Notes under the pieces: model-generated
The model's input: only the letters and a program-made list of their open reading frames with translations
Database searches by the model: none
What the model was told of the DNA's origin: nothing
Position numbers and translations under genes: made by a program
Assembly: GCA_033977485.1 (NCBI GenBank)
Contig: CM066991.1
Coordinates: 58,744,857-58,808,856, forward strand
Source of the DNA: Hydrangea macrophylla
Lineage: Eukaryota > Streptophyta > Magnoliopsida > Cornales > Hydrangeaceae
Length of the DNA: 64,000 bases
Direction of reading: 5' to 3'
Shown: positions 1 to 11,437 of the stretch, piece after piece
Numbering within the stretch: the first letter of the stretch is position 1
Layout of the letters: each line of letters starts with the position of its first letter

Positions 1-1
1 A

Positions 2-124
2 GCCTTGAAAGAAACAGCGGCTGAGGCGGGTAGATAGGAAGCCAACAAAGCAAACACCGAGAGGGAGCTGGAATATTTAGACCAGGCTTGGGAGGAGCTA
101 AGGCTTAAATTTGCCAAGAAATAA
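2..124 (+). pseudogene. C-terminal tail of an antisense ORF in Tat-1
   Basis: One frame reads as about 40 codons ending at a TAA (122-124), with one in-frame TAG at 35-37. The residues are charged and coiled-coil like (ERELEYLDQAWEELRLKF). It converges tail-to-tail with the Tat-1 pol gene, whose stop is at 227-229. Tat elements often carry an antisense ORF at exactly this place, and Tat-2 in this window has one too (25982-27283). The identity as a PMD-type protein is inferred from position only, since the body of the gene is off the window. Confidence 0.4.
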
Positions 125-226
125 TGATATTGATATATTTTTTATTTTATTTTTTCAGCCATTTTGCACTGTGTACGGCTAATACCATGTAAACACTTAT
201 GAAATTCAATGAAGAAAATTTTGACT

Positions 227-1421
227 TTACTCATCTAATTTTGCTGATTCCCAAAGAGATGGTACATATTGCTTTAAATTTTTTTCGTTTATCGGTCTTA
301 CATGCATTTCACCATCTAAATCCATTAACCGATATGTACCCCTCGTTATGACTAATATTACCTAATATGGCCCTTCCCACTTAGTTGACCATTTTCCGTA
401 TCAGCCATCTTTTTCTCCTAATGGCAATACAACTTTCCACACTAGGTCTCCTTCGCCAAAAGACTTGTGTTTGACCCTCTTGTTGTATGCCCGAGTTACT
501 CTGTTCTTCTGCGCTTTGATGCAGTCCAAAGCTTTAAGGCAAACATCGTCGAGCTCTTCCAACTCGGTCAACATTGCTTCAGTGTGCTTAGCTGATTCAA
601 GACCGAGCTGAAATGCTCATCGTGTTGACCAGACTGTGACTTCCATAGGCAACATAGCATCATGACCATAGGTTAACATGAATGGAGTAATGTTTGTGGC
701 CGATCTTCTTAATGTCTGATATGCCCATAACGCCTCAGACAATAAATGATGCCATACCCTAGGATTGCATTACACCATCTTTTCTATAATCCCTTTGATG
801 GTCTTGTTGGAAGACTTGGCCTATCCATTTCCTTGGGCAAAATATGGAGTTGAATTAAGGATCTTGATACCACGGCTTTCAGCAAATGCTTTAACTTCAT
901 CTCCCGTGAAGACCGATCCTTGATTTGCTATAATCGTTTCTGGGAGCCCGAATCGGTGAATTATGTGCTCGTTAATGAACTTGATTACATATGCTTGATT
1001 CACCGACTTGGCTGGTACTGCCTCCACCCATTTTGTGAAGTAATCAGTAGCCACAACAATGAAACAATATTGGCCTGATGATGGTGGGTATATTTTTCCA
1101 ATCAGGTCCATGTCCCAGCCTCAAAACGGCCATGGTCTTACAATCACCTGCATCTCGGTAGCTGGTACTCGTTATATTGGCCCATGCCTCTGGCACGCCT
1201 GACATCCTTTGCGTAATCAATGCAGTCTTTAAGTATACTAGGCCAATAGTAATTGTATCGTCTAAGAAGTCACTACATCTTAGTACCTGCCTGGGTGCTC
1301 CACAGATGCCTTCATGCACCTCGGCCATTACATGGCCTCGGGCTTGTCCAGGCATCTCAGTAACACTTCGTCCTTTAGGATTTTCTAATGATTCTCCATC
1401 TAGTAAAACATAATTGACCAA
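227..1421 (-). pseudogene. Tat-1 integrase (degenerate)
   Basis: The integrase core is readable at 821-1111: DLIGKIYPP with the first catalytic Asp, TDYFTKWVEAVPAK, and the second-Asp region where the usual D is replaced (IIANQGSVFTG). The zinc-binding part upstream (1100-1421) is split by frameshifts. The C-terminal part continues from 800 to 227 in broken frames: a stretch reading RVTRAYNKRVKHKSFGEGDL at 430-560, then KWEGPY and the last residues KNLKQYVPSLWESAKLDE before a TAA at 227-229. At least two in-frame stops (TGA and TAG near 360-410) interrupt it. It would have inserted the cDNA into the genome; this copy cannot work. Confidence 0.8.
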
Positions 1422-1625
1422 GGATAGCTTAATTTTTCTCTCGGTCTTCTTGCTTGGACAGGAGGCACCTGATTATTGGAATTCTCCAGTCTTGGTCATC
1501 CATGATCACCGAGAAAACTTCTGTTGCCAATTCTCTTTGTTTCACCGATGGCAAGATCCTTCTTTGCACTCTTATTAACTTTTCATTATTAGTCACTTCT
1601 AATTTGGTTCCCGATGCTACTTGTG

Positions 1626-2072
1626 CTAAGTTTTCGGCCTCGAAATTATAGGCTTGAGCAATATGTTGGACTCTAACGTCATCAAACTCACATAATAATT
1701 GAAAAGCAATCGAGTTGAAGGGCAACAATTCCCAACTCTTGCACCTGAACTCACCACTAAGCTGGTTAATAACAAGGTTGAGTCACCGATAATATGAATC
1801 GATGATATATTCATTTCGGCCATGACTTCAAGGCCGATGATTAATGCTTCATATTCGGCTTGGTTACTAGAACACTCAAATTCTAGCTTGAAGGAGAAAA
1901 ATGTCTTCATTTTTTTGGTAGACACCACAATTATCCTTGTCCCTACCCCGTCAACATTTCTTGACCCGTCAAATATCAACGTCCAAGGGGATAGAGAAAT
2001 TGTTGATAGCAGGGTGGCATCGAGTGCTTCATTTAACTCGGGGTTGATATCCAAACAAGGACGATCAGTCAA
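1626..2072 (-). pseudogene. Tat-1 second (archaeal-type) RNase H
   Basis: The sequence LIFDGSRNVDGVGTRIIVVS followed by SSNQAEYEALIIGLEV and IIGDSTLLLTSLV gives the D, E, D carboxylates of an RNase HI fold of the archaeal type that Tat elements carry in addition to the normal RNase H. It follows the first RNase H directly and precedes integrase. The frame is lost after about residue 115 (LVVSSGARVG), so the C-terminal helix is missing from this frame. Confidence 0.75.
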
Positions 2073-2147
2073 GAAATCGACGAGGGCCTGTCCCTTTACC
2101 GATCTCTATGGGACGAATTGAAATGTGAACTCCGTCATAGCCAGAGT

Positions 2148-2700
2148 TCACTTTTCGATGTGCCCACGCATTATCGGTCTTGATAGCATGTATTTGATGA
2201 CGACAGTTTGATAAATTAAATAAACCAAAACAGGAAGCATGTATACCCTTAATTTTTGCGAAGCAAAGTACAAAGATAAACATAATTTTTCTATCGATGT
2301 ATATCTATGCTCGACAAAAGTTAGAACTCTACTTAGACAATACATTGCTTGTTCCTTTCGCCATTCATTATCCTGCGCTAGCATACATGCTATTGATTCA
2401 TCTGAGGCCGACACATATAGCTTCAATGGCCTCTTCTTTCTCGGAGGCATGATTAATGGTGGTTCAGATAAATACTGATTGACGGCTTCGAAGGGATGTT
2501 GGTGCTGAGTCTCCCACCTAAATTCTTCTTCGGCCTTGAGCTTGAGCAACGGAGACCACACGTGTGTTCGTCCTGCACAATTTGAGATAAACCTCCACAA
2601 AAAGTTAATCTATTCGAGAAGCCTTTGTAGTTCCTTCTTGTTCCTTGGAGGCTCAGCTGATTGAATAGATCAGACTTTGTTTTTATCGATTTTAATCCCT
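2148..2700 (-). pseudogene. Tat-1 first RNase H (and RT connection)
   Basis: The minus-strand frame 2148-2600 reads PPLIMPPRKKRPLKLYVSAS, then ACMLAQ, MYCLSRVLTFVEHRYTSIEK and LSLYFASQKLRVYM, the pattern of a gypsy RNase H in which the first catalytic residue region is YVSAS rather than the usual YTDAS. It joins the RT ORF (2703 onward) after a stop. It would degrade the RNA of the RNA-DNA hybrid during reverse transcription. Confidence 0.75.
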
Positions 2701-2702
2701 CT

Positions 2703-3602
2703 TTAGTATACTAAGAAATCAACAAAGTTTCCTGCCAATACTCCAAACGCACACTTTAGGGGATTCATCTTTAGCCCATGGGTCCTCATTCTTTCAAAGG
2801 ATCTTCTTAAATTGGCCAAATGCTTCTCTTGTGTGACCAATGTAACCACCACGTCATTGATGTAAACTTCCATGATCTTCCCTATCATATCATGGAAGAT
2901 TGCATTCATAGCTCGCTGATATGTTGCCCCAGCATTTTTTAATCCGAACAACATTTCTACCCATTCAAACGTTCCAATTGCTACTGGACATCTGAATGTA
3001 GTTTTGGGGACATCATCTTTAGCTATATTTATATATATCTGATTATAACCTGAATGCCCGTCCATAAAGGATAAAATTTTATGTTTGGCCGCAACGTCAA
3101 CCAGTTGACTGGCCATAGGCATCGGGTATTCATCCTTTGGAGTTGCCATGTTTATATTTCTGAAGTCTATACAGACCCTTATCTTGCCATTTATCTTGAC
3201 CACTGGTACTATGTTGGAAATCCAAACGATGTACCTGGTTGTTCTTATAAAGCCGGCCTTCAACAGTCGTTCGATTTCTTCTTTGACTTTCAGAACGACT
3301 TCAGGGGACATTCTTCTGGGTAATTATTTGAATGGCTTGCACCTTTCCTTGATAGGTAACCGGTGTTCCACAATCTTCCTTGCCAACCCAGGCATTCCAT
3401 GATAATTCCAGACAAAACAATCTTTGAATTCTCTGAGGAGATAAATCAATGATGCTTGTAACTGATTTATGAAAGTAGGCTGGTATTCCCCGCTTGCCCC
3501 CAAATCAACCTCAAGGAGAGGATCTTGTACCTCGTCCTTTAAGTAGTCAAGCTTTGCCGGGGCTGATGACAACATTTCTAGCTTTATGTAATTTTCTGCC
3601 AT
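2703..3602 (-). pseudogene. Tat-1 reverse transcriptase
   Basis: Two adjoining frames, 3602-3324 and 3311-2703. The first holds the pre-RT linker (FVWNYHGMPGLARKIVEHRL), the second the fingers and palm: VPVVKINGKIRVCIDFRNIN, HSGYNQI, FGLKNAGATYQRAMNAIF and VYINDVVVT. The catalytic box, normally YIDD, reads YIND: a GAT-to-AAT change in a CpG context has removed the first active-site Asp. That and the frame break show the copy is dead. Confidence 0.85.
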
Positions 3603-4017
3603 TTCTTCCTAACAATCTTCAATGATATCGGCCAAATCGACTGATGATGCTTGTAATTGTCTATCTGCCAGAAAAGCTTATATTCTGGCTACACTAGCCA
3701 GTACAACCAATGTCCTTCTATGCCTCACCGATGATGGGTTCTGGTCTATTGGGAATGTTGAGTTCTGCATTATCGTTAATCGGCGTAATCACAATTGATG
3801 GCCAATCGAGTTGTTTGTATACTTGAATCAACTGATTGTTTTGATCCTTCACCATGGTGGCCGATCTCGGCCTTCCGTTCTTATCTCTTCCAACAAATTT
3901 GACTGGGCCGATATCATCTTCATATAAAACGGCCTCAGAGCAATGAACTCTAGCAATGAAAGGCTTATGATCAGCCCAGACTACCTCTACCTCATCACTA
4001 TTCCAAAAAATTAGGAA

Positions 4018-4575
4018 CTAATGCAAGGTTGACGGGATGCAACAACTAGTATGAATCCAGTCTCGACCGAGCAGGGCATTGTATGAAGCTCCGGAGTCCA
4101 CCACGAAAAAGCTATCATGGTGGTCTTCTTCCCCACCATGAGCTCCACTGGCAAGATTCCTTGTCTTTGCTGGTGTCCCTATGAACCCACAAACTATGAG
4201 TTCAGTTGGGATCAACTGGCTCTCGTCGCATTGCAATTTTAGCAGCATAATTGATGGTAGGATGTTCACCGCAGCTCCATTATCGATCAACACCCTCAAA
4301 TATGGCACTCCATCAATAGCCGCGTTGATGTATAACGACTTCAAATGCTGTGACATTCCTTCTGCTGGTTTTTTAAAAACTACTTTAGCGGGATTTTTTA
4401 CTATTTTATCTTCGGTCTTTGGGCTTATCACTGATACCTTTGGCTTCTCAGCTTTTACCTCGCTATTGACAAACATGGGTGTGGATAAGCACTTCTGGTC
4501 TTCATGTACGTCACCCGCCATCCCCTGCTGAGGTCTCGCTCCGAAAGACATCGGCAACGTGTATACCATATTCAC
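4018..4575 (-). pseudogene. Tat-1 aspartic protease
   Basis: The frame reads MSQHLKSLYINAAIDGVPYL, then RVLIDNGAAVNILPS and ALLGRDWIH. The D-N-G-A box is the Tat/Athila form of the retropepsin active site (DNGS/DNGA instead of DTGA), and LLGRDW is the conserved C-terminal substrate-binding segment. It would cut the Gag-Pol polyprotein. The ORF follows the gag C-terminal region (4597 upward) after a stop. Confidence 0.75.
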
Positions 4576-4596
4576 CGAGAAGTCTTTTGGAATGCC

Positions 4597-5224
4597 TCAA
4601 AACTGGATGTATTTGTCCAATGATTCTTCGTAATCTAAATCAATATCGGCCATTTCCAAGTCCGATTCGTTCACATCTGGAATAGATGGTGTTTCAAGCT
4701 TTTGAAGTTTATTATCCCTGTCCTCGGCCTCGATCTTCTCCTTTCCTTTGCGGCTTAGGATCGTCCTCGGCACCATGTCCTTATAGTTTTGCTGATCTAC
4801 CCAGTTTTTCTCCAACCGGTACTTAGCTTCCTAGTCCCGAGCTGACTGCCTCAATCTTTACACTCTTCTTTTCTGTGTCTTAGTGAAGTAGGCTTGCACT
4901 GGGAATTTAGGATGCTCCACCCTTTTCCAACGGTTCACTTCTGCCCGCAGTGGAACAACCATCCGTGGGGATTGGTCTTGGCATTGGTAAGCTTGCCTTC
5001 TTATATCCCTATTCTCCAGCCTTGGCTCATCGTGGTCATGCTCACATCTCTAGAACTCAGGCTTTCTACGGTACTCCTGGTTTGGATAAGTAAGATGGCT
5101 TTAAATTGGCCTCCTTAAACTAGATGGCTGGTACACCCTTTCTTTCTTTAGCACAGCAGGAGTAATTACCTCGGTCTTACACTTAGGACAGTTGAGGGTC
5201 TCAACAGAAAGTAAGGGAGTGCTC
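4597..5224 (-). pseudogene. Tat-1 gag C-terminal region
   Basis: Minus-strand reading from 5224 gives KSTPLLSVETLNCPKCKTEV, with a CPKC pair, then ERVYQPSSLRRPI followed by stops, a basic stretch with YFTKTQKR near 4870-4900, and the frame 4815-4597 (MVPRTILSRKGKEKIEAEDR, acidic end). This is the part of gag between capsid and protease in Tat elements. Its right end at about 5225 is the junction with the nested copia. Compared with the gag fragment at 10049-10549, some residues usual between the two seem to be missing, suggesting a deletion at the junction. Confidence 0.6.
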
Positions 5225-5226
5225 TT

Positions 5227-5853
5227 GTGTTTGAGAAAGGTTCTGCTTCAAAGCCGAAAGGCAAGAAGAAAATGAAAAAGGCTCAAAAGAAGGCCGCGGG
5301 TCCTCTTCCAATCCAAAGGCCACGAGGACAACCGGGAAAGCCTAAAGGCAAATATTTTGTTTGCAAGCAGCCAGGACACTGGAAGAAGCAATGTCCAGTT
5401 TATCTCGCCAAACAGAACAATCAAGGTAAATCTAATTTACTAGTCGTTGAAACATGTTTAGCGGTTCGATCTACCGGTACCTGGTGTGTAGATACGGGAG
5501 CCACTGATCATGTATGCAATTCTTTGCAGGGGTTCCAGGGAACCAGGCAGCTCAGTGATGGAGAGATTTATCTATATATGGGAAATGCTACGAGAGTGGC
5601 AGCAGTTACAGTAGGAGATCTACATCTTAGTTTTGGTAGAGATAGGATTTTAATATTAAGAAATTACTTTTATGTACCTTCTATTAGAAGGAATTTAGTT
5701 TCAGTTTCTAGTTTAGTAAAGAATGGATATTCGGTTCATTTTAATAAAGTAGTAGTTATTAAAGAAAATAAACGTTTTATTTGTTCTGGTCAATTGGTGG
5801 ATGATCTTTATATTATAAATCTATCTCTCCTATACTGCAACTTAATGAATTGA
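5227..5853 (+). pseudogene. copia gag C-terminus and protease
   Basis: The frame starts inside gag (no Met start; the element is truncated here). A Lys-rich segment leads into a zinc knuckle FVCKQPGHWKKQC in which the first Cys of CX2CX4HX4C is replaced by Tyr. The protease follows: GTWCVDTGATDHVCNSLQGF, with an intact DTGA active site, then the usual copia pattern up to IRRNLVSVSSLVKNGYSVHF. The frame shifts near 5827 and continues one frame over in the integrase ORF. Confidence 0.85.
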
Positions 5854-8069
5854 ATAACACAAATAGTTTGCCATTTAAGAGAAAAGAACCTTCAAGGATG
5901 AACCAAACGCATCTTTGGCACTTACGCCTTGGTCATATTAATTTGAAAAGGATTCAAAGACTGGTTCAAAATGGGCCATTAGGCTCATTGGAAGTGGAGG
6001 CACTTCCAGTTTGTAAATCCTGCTTGGAAGGTAAAATGACCAAGAGGCCATTCTCGGCCAAGGGCTATAGAGCAAAAGAGCCGTTGGAACTGGTTCACTC
6101 TGATTTGTGTGGTCCTATGACTGTCCAAGCAAGAGGGGGATTTGAGTACTTTGTCACTTTCATCGATGATTACTCAAGGTATGGATACATTTATTTGATG
6201 CGGCGTAAGTCTGAATGCTTTGAGAAATTCAAAGACTTCAAGGCTGAAACGGAGAAGCGTCTAGGTAAATGTATCAAGACACTACGATCTGATCGTGGTG
6301 GAAAGTACCTCTTGGGAGAGTTTAGGGAATACTTATTGGAGCAAGGGATTACATCCCAATTGTCTGCACCCCGTATGCCTCAACAGAACGGTGTAGCAGA
6401 AAGAAGGAACAGGACTCTCATGGATATGGTAAGATCTATGATGAGTTACTCGGATTTACCAATTTCCTTTTGGGGATACGCATTAGAGACAACTGCATAC
6501 ATTCTAAACTTGGTACCATCTAAGTCAGTACCTACTACTCCCACGGAATTGTGGACTGGGCGAAAGCCTAGTCTGCGGTATGTTCGGATCTGGGGTAGTC
6601 CAGTACATGTGCTAAAAGGGAACGCAGAAAAGTTGGAATCAAGAACAGAAGTATGTTTCTTTGTTGGGTATCCAAGAGGAACTAAAGGTGGTCTGTTTTA
6701 TAGTCCTAAGGATCAGAAGGTTATTGTTAGCACCAATGCCACATTCTTAGAAGAGGACTATGTTATGGACCACAAGCCCAGAAGCCGTATTGTTCTAGAG
6801 GAAATGAGAGGAGAGACACCGAGACATACTTCTTCGATACCAACGGTACGAGAAGAAACACCACAAGAAAGAGTTATCGATATTCCATTACCACATCGTA
6901 GTGGGAGGATTATCGAAACTCGTGTAGATCCTGAACCAACCATTAACACGCAGGTTCCTGAACCAGTACAACGTGTAGATAATGATGTATTAAGTTCAGA
7001 ATCTTCACAACAAAATATCAGTGATACACAGACACGGGTTGTGCCTCGTCGTAGTGGGAGGGTTATTATTCAACCTGACCGGTATATGTTCTTGGGAGAG
7101 TCTTATGACCGGGTCCCTGATGAACATGGTACCGACCCCTGTAACTACAATGAAGCACTCCAAGATAAAGATGCAGATCTTTGGCAAAAGGCTATGAAAT
7201 CTGAAATGGAATCTATATACTCCAATCAAGTCTGGGATCTTGTAGAACCACCCAATGAAATAAAACCCATTGGATGTAAGTGGATCTATAAGAAGAAGAG
7301 AGGATCAGACGGTAAGGTGGAAACCTTTAAAGCAAAGCTTGTTGCAAAAGGGTTTACTCAAAAAGAGGGAATCGATTATGAGGAAACCTTTTCGCCGGTG
7401 GCCATGGTAAAGTCTATCCGGATTCTCTTATCCATTGCTGCACATTTCAATTATGAAATTTGGCAAATGGATGTCAAGACAACATTTCTAAATGGGAATC
7501 TTGACGAGTGCATCTATATGATGCAACCAGACGGGTTCATTGCGAAGGGCCAAGAACACATGTTGTGCAAGCTTAAGAAGTCCATTTATGGACTTAAGCA
7601 GGCATCTAGGTCTTGGAATATCCACTTTGATCAAGCAATCAAGTCTTTTGGTTTTGATCAATGTGCGGATGAATCTTGTGTGTACAAGAAACATGATGGA
7701 AGAGTGGTGGTGTTCTTAGTACTATATGTGGATGATATCTTGCTAATCGGAAATGATGTGGGGGTATTATCTTCTGTAAGGGTATGGTTGTCCAGTCAAT
7801 TCGATATGAAGGACTTGGGAGAAGCCGGTCACATCCTAGGGATCAAGCTTATGCGAGATCGCAAGAATAGGATGTTGGGCTTGTCACAAGGCACTTATAT
7901 TGACAATATTCTTGCAAGGTTTAGCATGCAAGATTCCAAGAAGGGATTCCTTCCCTTCAGACACGGAATTACTCTATCTAAGGATCAGTGTCCTAAGACA
8001 CCTGATGAGGTAGAGAAGATGAAGGCAGTTCCTTATGCTTCGGCAGTAGGAAGCCTAATGTATGCTATG
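5850..8069 (+). pseudogene. copia integrase and reverse transcriptase
   Basis: Integrase begins with the HHCC zinc site (LWHLRLGHINLKRI ... VCKSCLEGKM), followed by D in ELVHSDLCGPM, D in LRSDRGGKYL and E in QNGVAERRNRTLMDMVRS, so the DDE triad is present. A low-complexity linker rich in RRSGR repeats leads to RT: KWIYKKKRGSDGKVETFKAK, QMDVKTTFLNGNLDE, YGLKQASRSWN, and the intact catalytic box LYVDDILLIGND. The frame breaks at about 8069 (one base missing). The long open frame suggests a fairly recent insertion. Confidence 0.9.
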
Positions 8070-8710
8070 CATGTACTAGACCTAACATCTGCTTTGCTGT
8101 TGGCATGGTTAGTAGATATCAGTCTAATCCAGGGCAAGAACATTAGACTGCGGTGAAAAATATTCTCAAGTACTTGAAAAGGACTCGAGACTATATGTTA
8201 GTTTACCAAGCAGACAGTCTTGTACCCATTGGGTACACAGATTCTGATTTCATGTCAGATAGGGATTTCAGAAAGTCTACCTCAGGATATGTGTTGACCC
8301 TAGGAGGTGGAGCCATTACTTGGAGGAGTATCAAGCAATCATGTATTGCTGATTCCACCATGGAAGCCGAGTATGTGGCTGCTTCGGAAGCCACTAAGGA
8401 GGCCGTTTGGCTCAGAAACTTCCTTATGGATCGAAGAGTGGTACCTGCGGTACAATCGACTATTACTCTTTATTGCGATAATAGCGGAGCGGTTGCTAAC
8501 TCAAAGGAACCAAGGGCCCATAAGAAGGGAAAACACATTGAGCGTAAGTATCACCTGATACGAGAGATCGTGCAAAGAGGTGATGTTGAAGTGACCAAGA
8601 TAGCATCAGCAAATAACCTGGCAGATCCTTTCACCAAGAGCTTACCGGCCAAGACTTTTGACAGTCATGTAGAAGGGATAGGAGTGAGGTGTGTCGCATC
8701 ATGGCTTTGA
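8070..8710 (+). pseudogene. copia RNase H
   Basis: After the frameshift at about 8069 the homologous frame continues with CTRPNICFAVGMVSRYQSNP, a TAG at 8144-8146 at a position usually Trp, then TAVKNILKYLKRTRDY and the RNase H domain: GYTDSDFMSDRDFRKSTSGY, STMEAEYVAASEATKEAVWL, LYCDNSGAVANSKEP and HIERKYHLIREIVQRGDVEV. The D, E, D carboxylates are present. The gene ends at a TGA (8708-8710), 15 bases before the LTR. Confidence 0.9.
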
Positions 8711-8725
8711 GTCTAAGTGGGAGAT

Positions 8726-10048
8726 TGTTAGGGAAATATACTAAAAACCATGCTTTATGTAGTTGATTTATTATTCATTTAATAAAATCAGTTAATCCAT
8801 TTTTTATGAGAATCTATGTGGGCAATGTTTGTATTATATTATTTATTTAATATTATGCATGTGTGTCTCTCATTCTATATAGTAGGTGGTTTGGTGTGTA
8901 GAGTTCGGCTTACACACGGATGATCAGGCCATCAGATATTATAGAATGTAAGATTTTGGTTTACAGTCTTAGATGGGATTGGACACACCATCGGTAGGAC
9001 TGCAACATGGTGTTGTAGTATGTTTGTCTTGACTACGGAAAACGGTATAGTTTCAACTCACTATGCTGGTACACTTTGTGTATTAAACGGGACTGACTTG
9101 GGCTAATTATCTTTATACTGACTTATAAGATAATTAATACCTCATGGCTATTATGAGTGCTTATGTTCCAAATCCTAAGTTAATTTGTAGACACGTACAT
9201 TTGTTATTTACACTTTGATCCCTAAAAGGGTGAGATCCTTAAATGGGTCAATATCTCATTGGATTGGGTGGCAATATTAATTGTGTGGTGGATATTAATT
9301 AATGATGGAATCCATGTCTCAATTTTGGGATTGATGATATCCCCTTGAGAAAGCTTATAAGTTTTGATTTTGTCAAACCCTGCAGGTGGATTTTGTATCC
9401 GACATATCAGAAAAGTTAAGCAGAGGATCTCAAGGAATTTTAAGAAATTAATTAAATATGATTGTCAGTAATTATATTTAATTAATGGATATCTATAATC
9501 TTAACATGGGGAGATAATAAGCATTTAATAACATGGAGCCCGAAATATAATTTTGAGATGAGGGTAGGAGTGCAATTATAATTCTTTAGTGGTATGAATT
9601 ATGATTTATGGAAATAGGAATCTGATTCAGTTCGAATTAGGGTTTCCTAATTCCATAAGGAAGCCTATTCCTTATTGACTTCTTATGGTCCCCATCGTAG
9701 CCTATATATATGCTGCTTTGGCTCTCTCCTCAGCTAGCATTTTTCTATATAGAGAATTATAACTCGGAATAGAAAAGAGAGCGTAAAAGAGGGAGAACAG
9801 AAAACAGAAAGGATTTCGAAAGAGCCCACACTCAGTTCGATATTCTGGCAGCAAAGGAATACGGTAGAAGATCGTGAGCTGTTATCGAGCCCGTGTTCTC
9901 GATTCGCCTACTACAGTAATCCGTTTTAGCAGATTAAGGTAACTCTAGTTCTGCCCTTGTAGGGCTATCGTAGTTTTCACGTAATTTTTTTTTGCAGTAC
10001 CAACTTATACGCGCTGTCAATGGATTCTGGGAACACAGTTTCCTAACA
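8726..10048 (+). repeat. 3' LTR of the copia element (1,323 bp)
   Basis: It starts TGTTAGGGAAAT and ends GTTTCCTAACA, giving a near-perfect short inverted terminal repeat with TG...CA ends. A purine run (AAGTGGGAGAT, 8715-8725) just before it is the polypurine tract. Tat-1 gag resumes at 10049. No second copy exists in the window. Confidence 0.9.
9703..9712 (+). promoter_or_regulatory. TATA box of the copia LTR
   Basis: TATATATATG lies about 1 kb into the LTR, followed by a pyrimidine-rich stretch (CTCTCTCCTCAG) and an A-rich leader, as expected for the U3/R boundary. Transcription start would be about 30 bases downstream. Confidence 0.55.
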
Positions 10049-11285
10049 ATATGGTCGTTTTGACACGATCTCAGCCACATCCACTTCGGTGCTAATCTCA
10101 CATTTCGTAGTATGAATATCATAGTTGGGGTCTCTGTAATAGGTCCCCTTGGATGAATTTTTCCTCTCTTGTTCTTCCTCGAGCATGCGCTCATATCGGG
10201 CAGCTCGAGTTGCCAGCTCGAAGAGATCGCGGAAACCCATGCCTTCAAACTTTTTCCTAAGTTCGAAGGTAAGTCCTTCTAATGCTATATTGAAAAATTC
10301 TACTTCCAGCAACATAACCTTGGAGTGATGTTTAGCCCACTTGAACCTGGCGATGTATACTTCTGTTGATTCGCTTAAAAGCTGATATAGCCTAGTCAAA
10401 TCGGCCATGGAGACTTCGGGCTCTGTCCGATAGAATTGGGAATGAAAAGCCTTCTCCATTTGGTTCCAAGTATGAAAAGAATTTGGACGCAAATTTATAT
10501 ACCAGCTGAAAGCCACCTCAGTTAGAGAATTGGGGAATAAATTTAGCAAAAAATACTCCTCGGTGACTTACCTCTCCACTCTGAAGCAAGAAGCGGTCAA
10601 TATGTTCCACGGTCGATTGATCACTTTCACCAGAAAACATTGTAAAGTTGGGTACCTTATATCCCCGGGGAAGAGATACTCTCTTAATGGCGTCGCTACA
10701 CGGCCTCCTATACACGGGCTGTTGAGTTCTTCGGAGAAGGCCGCCGAAGTCCTGGTGGATGACCTCGACGATCCGCTCTCGATGAACCCTCATCGTTTGG
10801 GGTAGGATTCCCATTCTCATGCCAGTCTCATGTCCTAGAATCGATCTATCATTCCTAGTAGGTTCGTCCTCAGTGACTAAGTTATCCCCAAATAGCAGGT
10901 TCATTCTTCCCCACTGATGGTCTGAATCCTGCCCGGTTAAGCTGATTACTAGCTCCTTGATGGTAATACCTAGAAGGACTACAACCCGGGATGGGTTCCT
11001 GGTCTCCTCTAAGATTTCCTTGAAATTCCTCTTTGGTGGGGTAATGTATTTTTTGGTCTGGGAGGAAGAAGAGGCATTTTGACTTGCCCCCAACCCACCC
11101 TGAGACGGGAAGGTTGGTGGAATAGATGGCTGTGAAGGATCACCCGCTTGGTGTTCCTTCCACTCCCTCATTTCCTGGAACATCTCGCTCACTTGGGTAA
11201 AAGTCTGGTTTTGCCTAATGGACATCTCAACAAAGCGTTGGTTGAAAAGTCCTAGTACGTTATTACTCATATTAGACAAGTTCAC
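10049..11285 (-). pseudogene. Tat-1 gag (capsid part)
   Basis: From Met at 11285 the protein opens with a Gln- and Ser-rich N-terminus, then LPRGYKVPNFTMFSGESDQS and VEHIDRFL, the start of the retrotransposon gag capsid domain. A frameshift near 10530 moves it to the frame that reads LTEVAFSWYINLRPNSFHTW, AFHSQFYRTEPEVSMADLTR, RFKWAKHHSK and RAARYERMLEEEQERKNSSK. It stops at the copia LTR at 10048. Gag would assemble the virus-like particle in the cytoplasm. Confidence 0.85.
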
Positions 11286-11437
11286 CTAACTGGCTACTAA
11301 GCTGTCTGGGGATTCTATGACAGGTTCTAAGACAGGTTCTAAAACAGGCTCGCGTGAACCTGCCTCCTGGGAAAGCCCCCTAGATCGTGTTCCCTTTCTA
11401 GCCATTTACCACTGGTCCCACCGGGCATGCCAAAAAT
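11286..11437 (-). promoter_or_regulatory. Tat-1 leader with primer-binding-site candidate
   Basis: Between gag and the LTR. On the minus strand TGGCATGCCCGGTGGGACC (11414-11432) begins five bases after the LTR end, the normal place for a tRNA primer-binding site; I cannot name the tRNA. A 12-bp direct repeat (ACAGGTTCTAAG, about three copies, 11322-11350) also lies here. Confidence 0.5.

Larger units (their letters stand above)
5225..10048 (+). mobile_element. Ty1/copia retrotransposon, 5'-truncated, nested in Tat-1 gag
   Basis: Gag end, protease, integrase, RT and RNase H follow in copia order on the plus strand and are followed by a complete 3' LTR (8726-10048). The 5' LTR, primer-binding site and most of gag are absent: at about 5225 the sequence changes directly from Tat-1 gag (minus strand) to copia gag. 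The right side returns to Tat-1 gag at 10049. The loss of the 5' half, apparently together with some Tat-1 gag, fits a deletion after insertion. Lineage (TAR/Tork/Angela group) is not resolved by eye. Confidence 0.85.

Noticed and set aside
5227..5229. GTG as a real start of copia gag
   Set aside because: The element is truncated here; the frame is open upstream to the junction and eukaryotic translation would not start at this codon.
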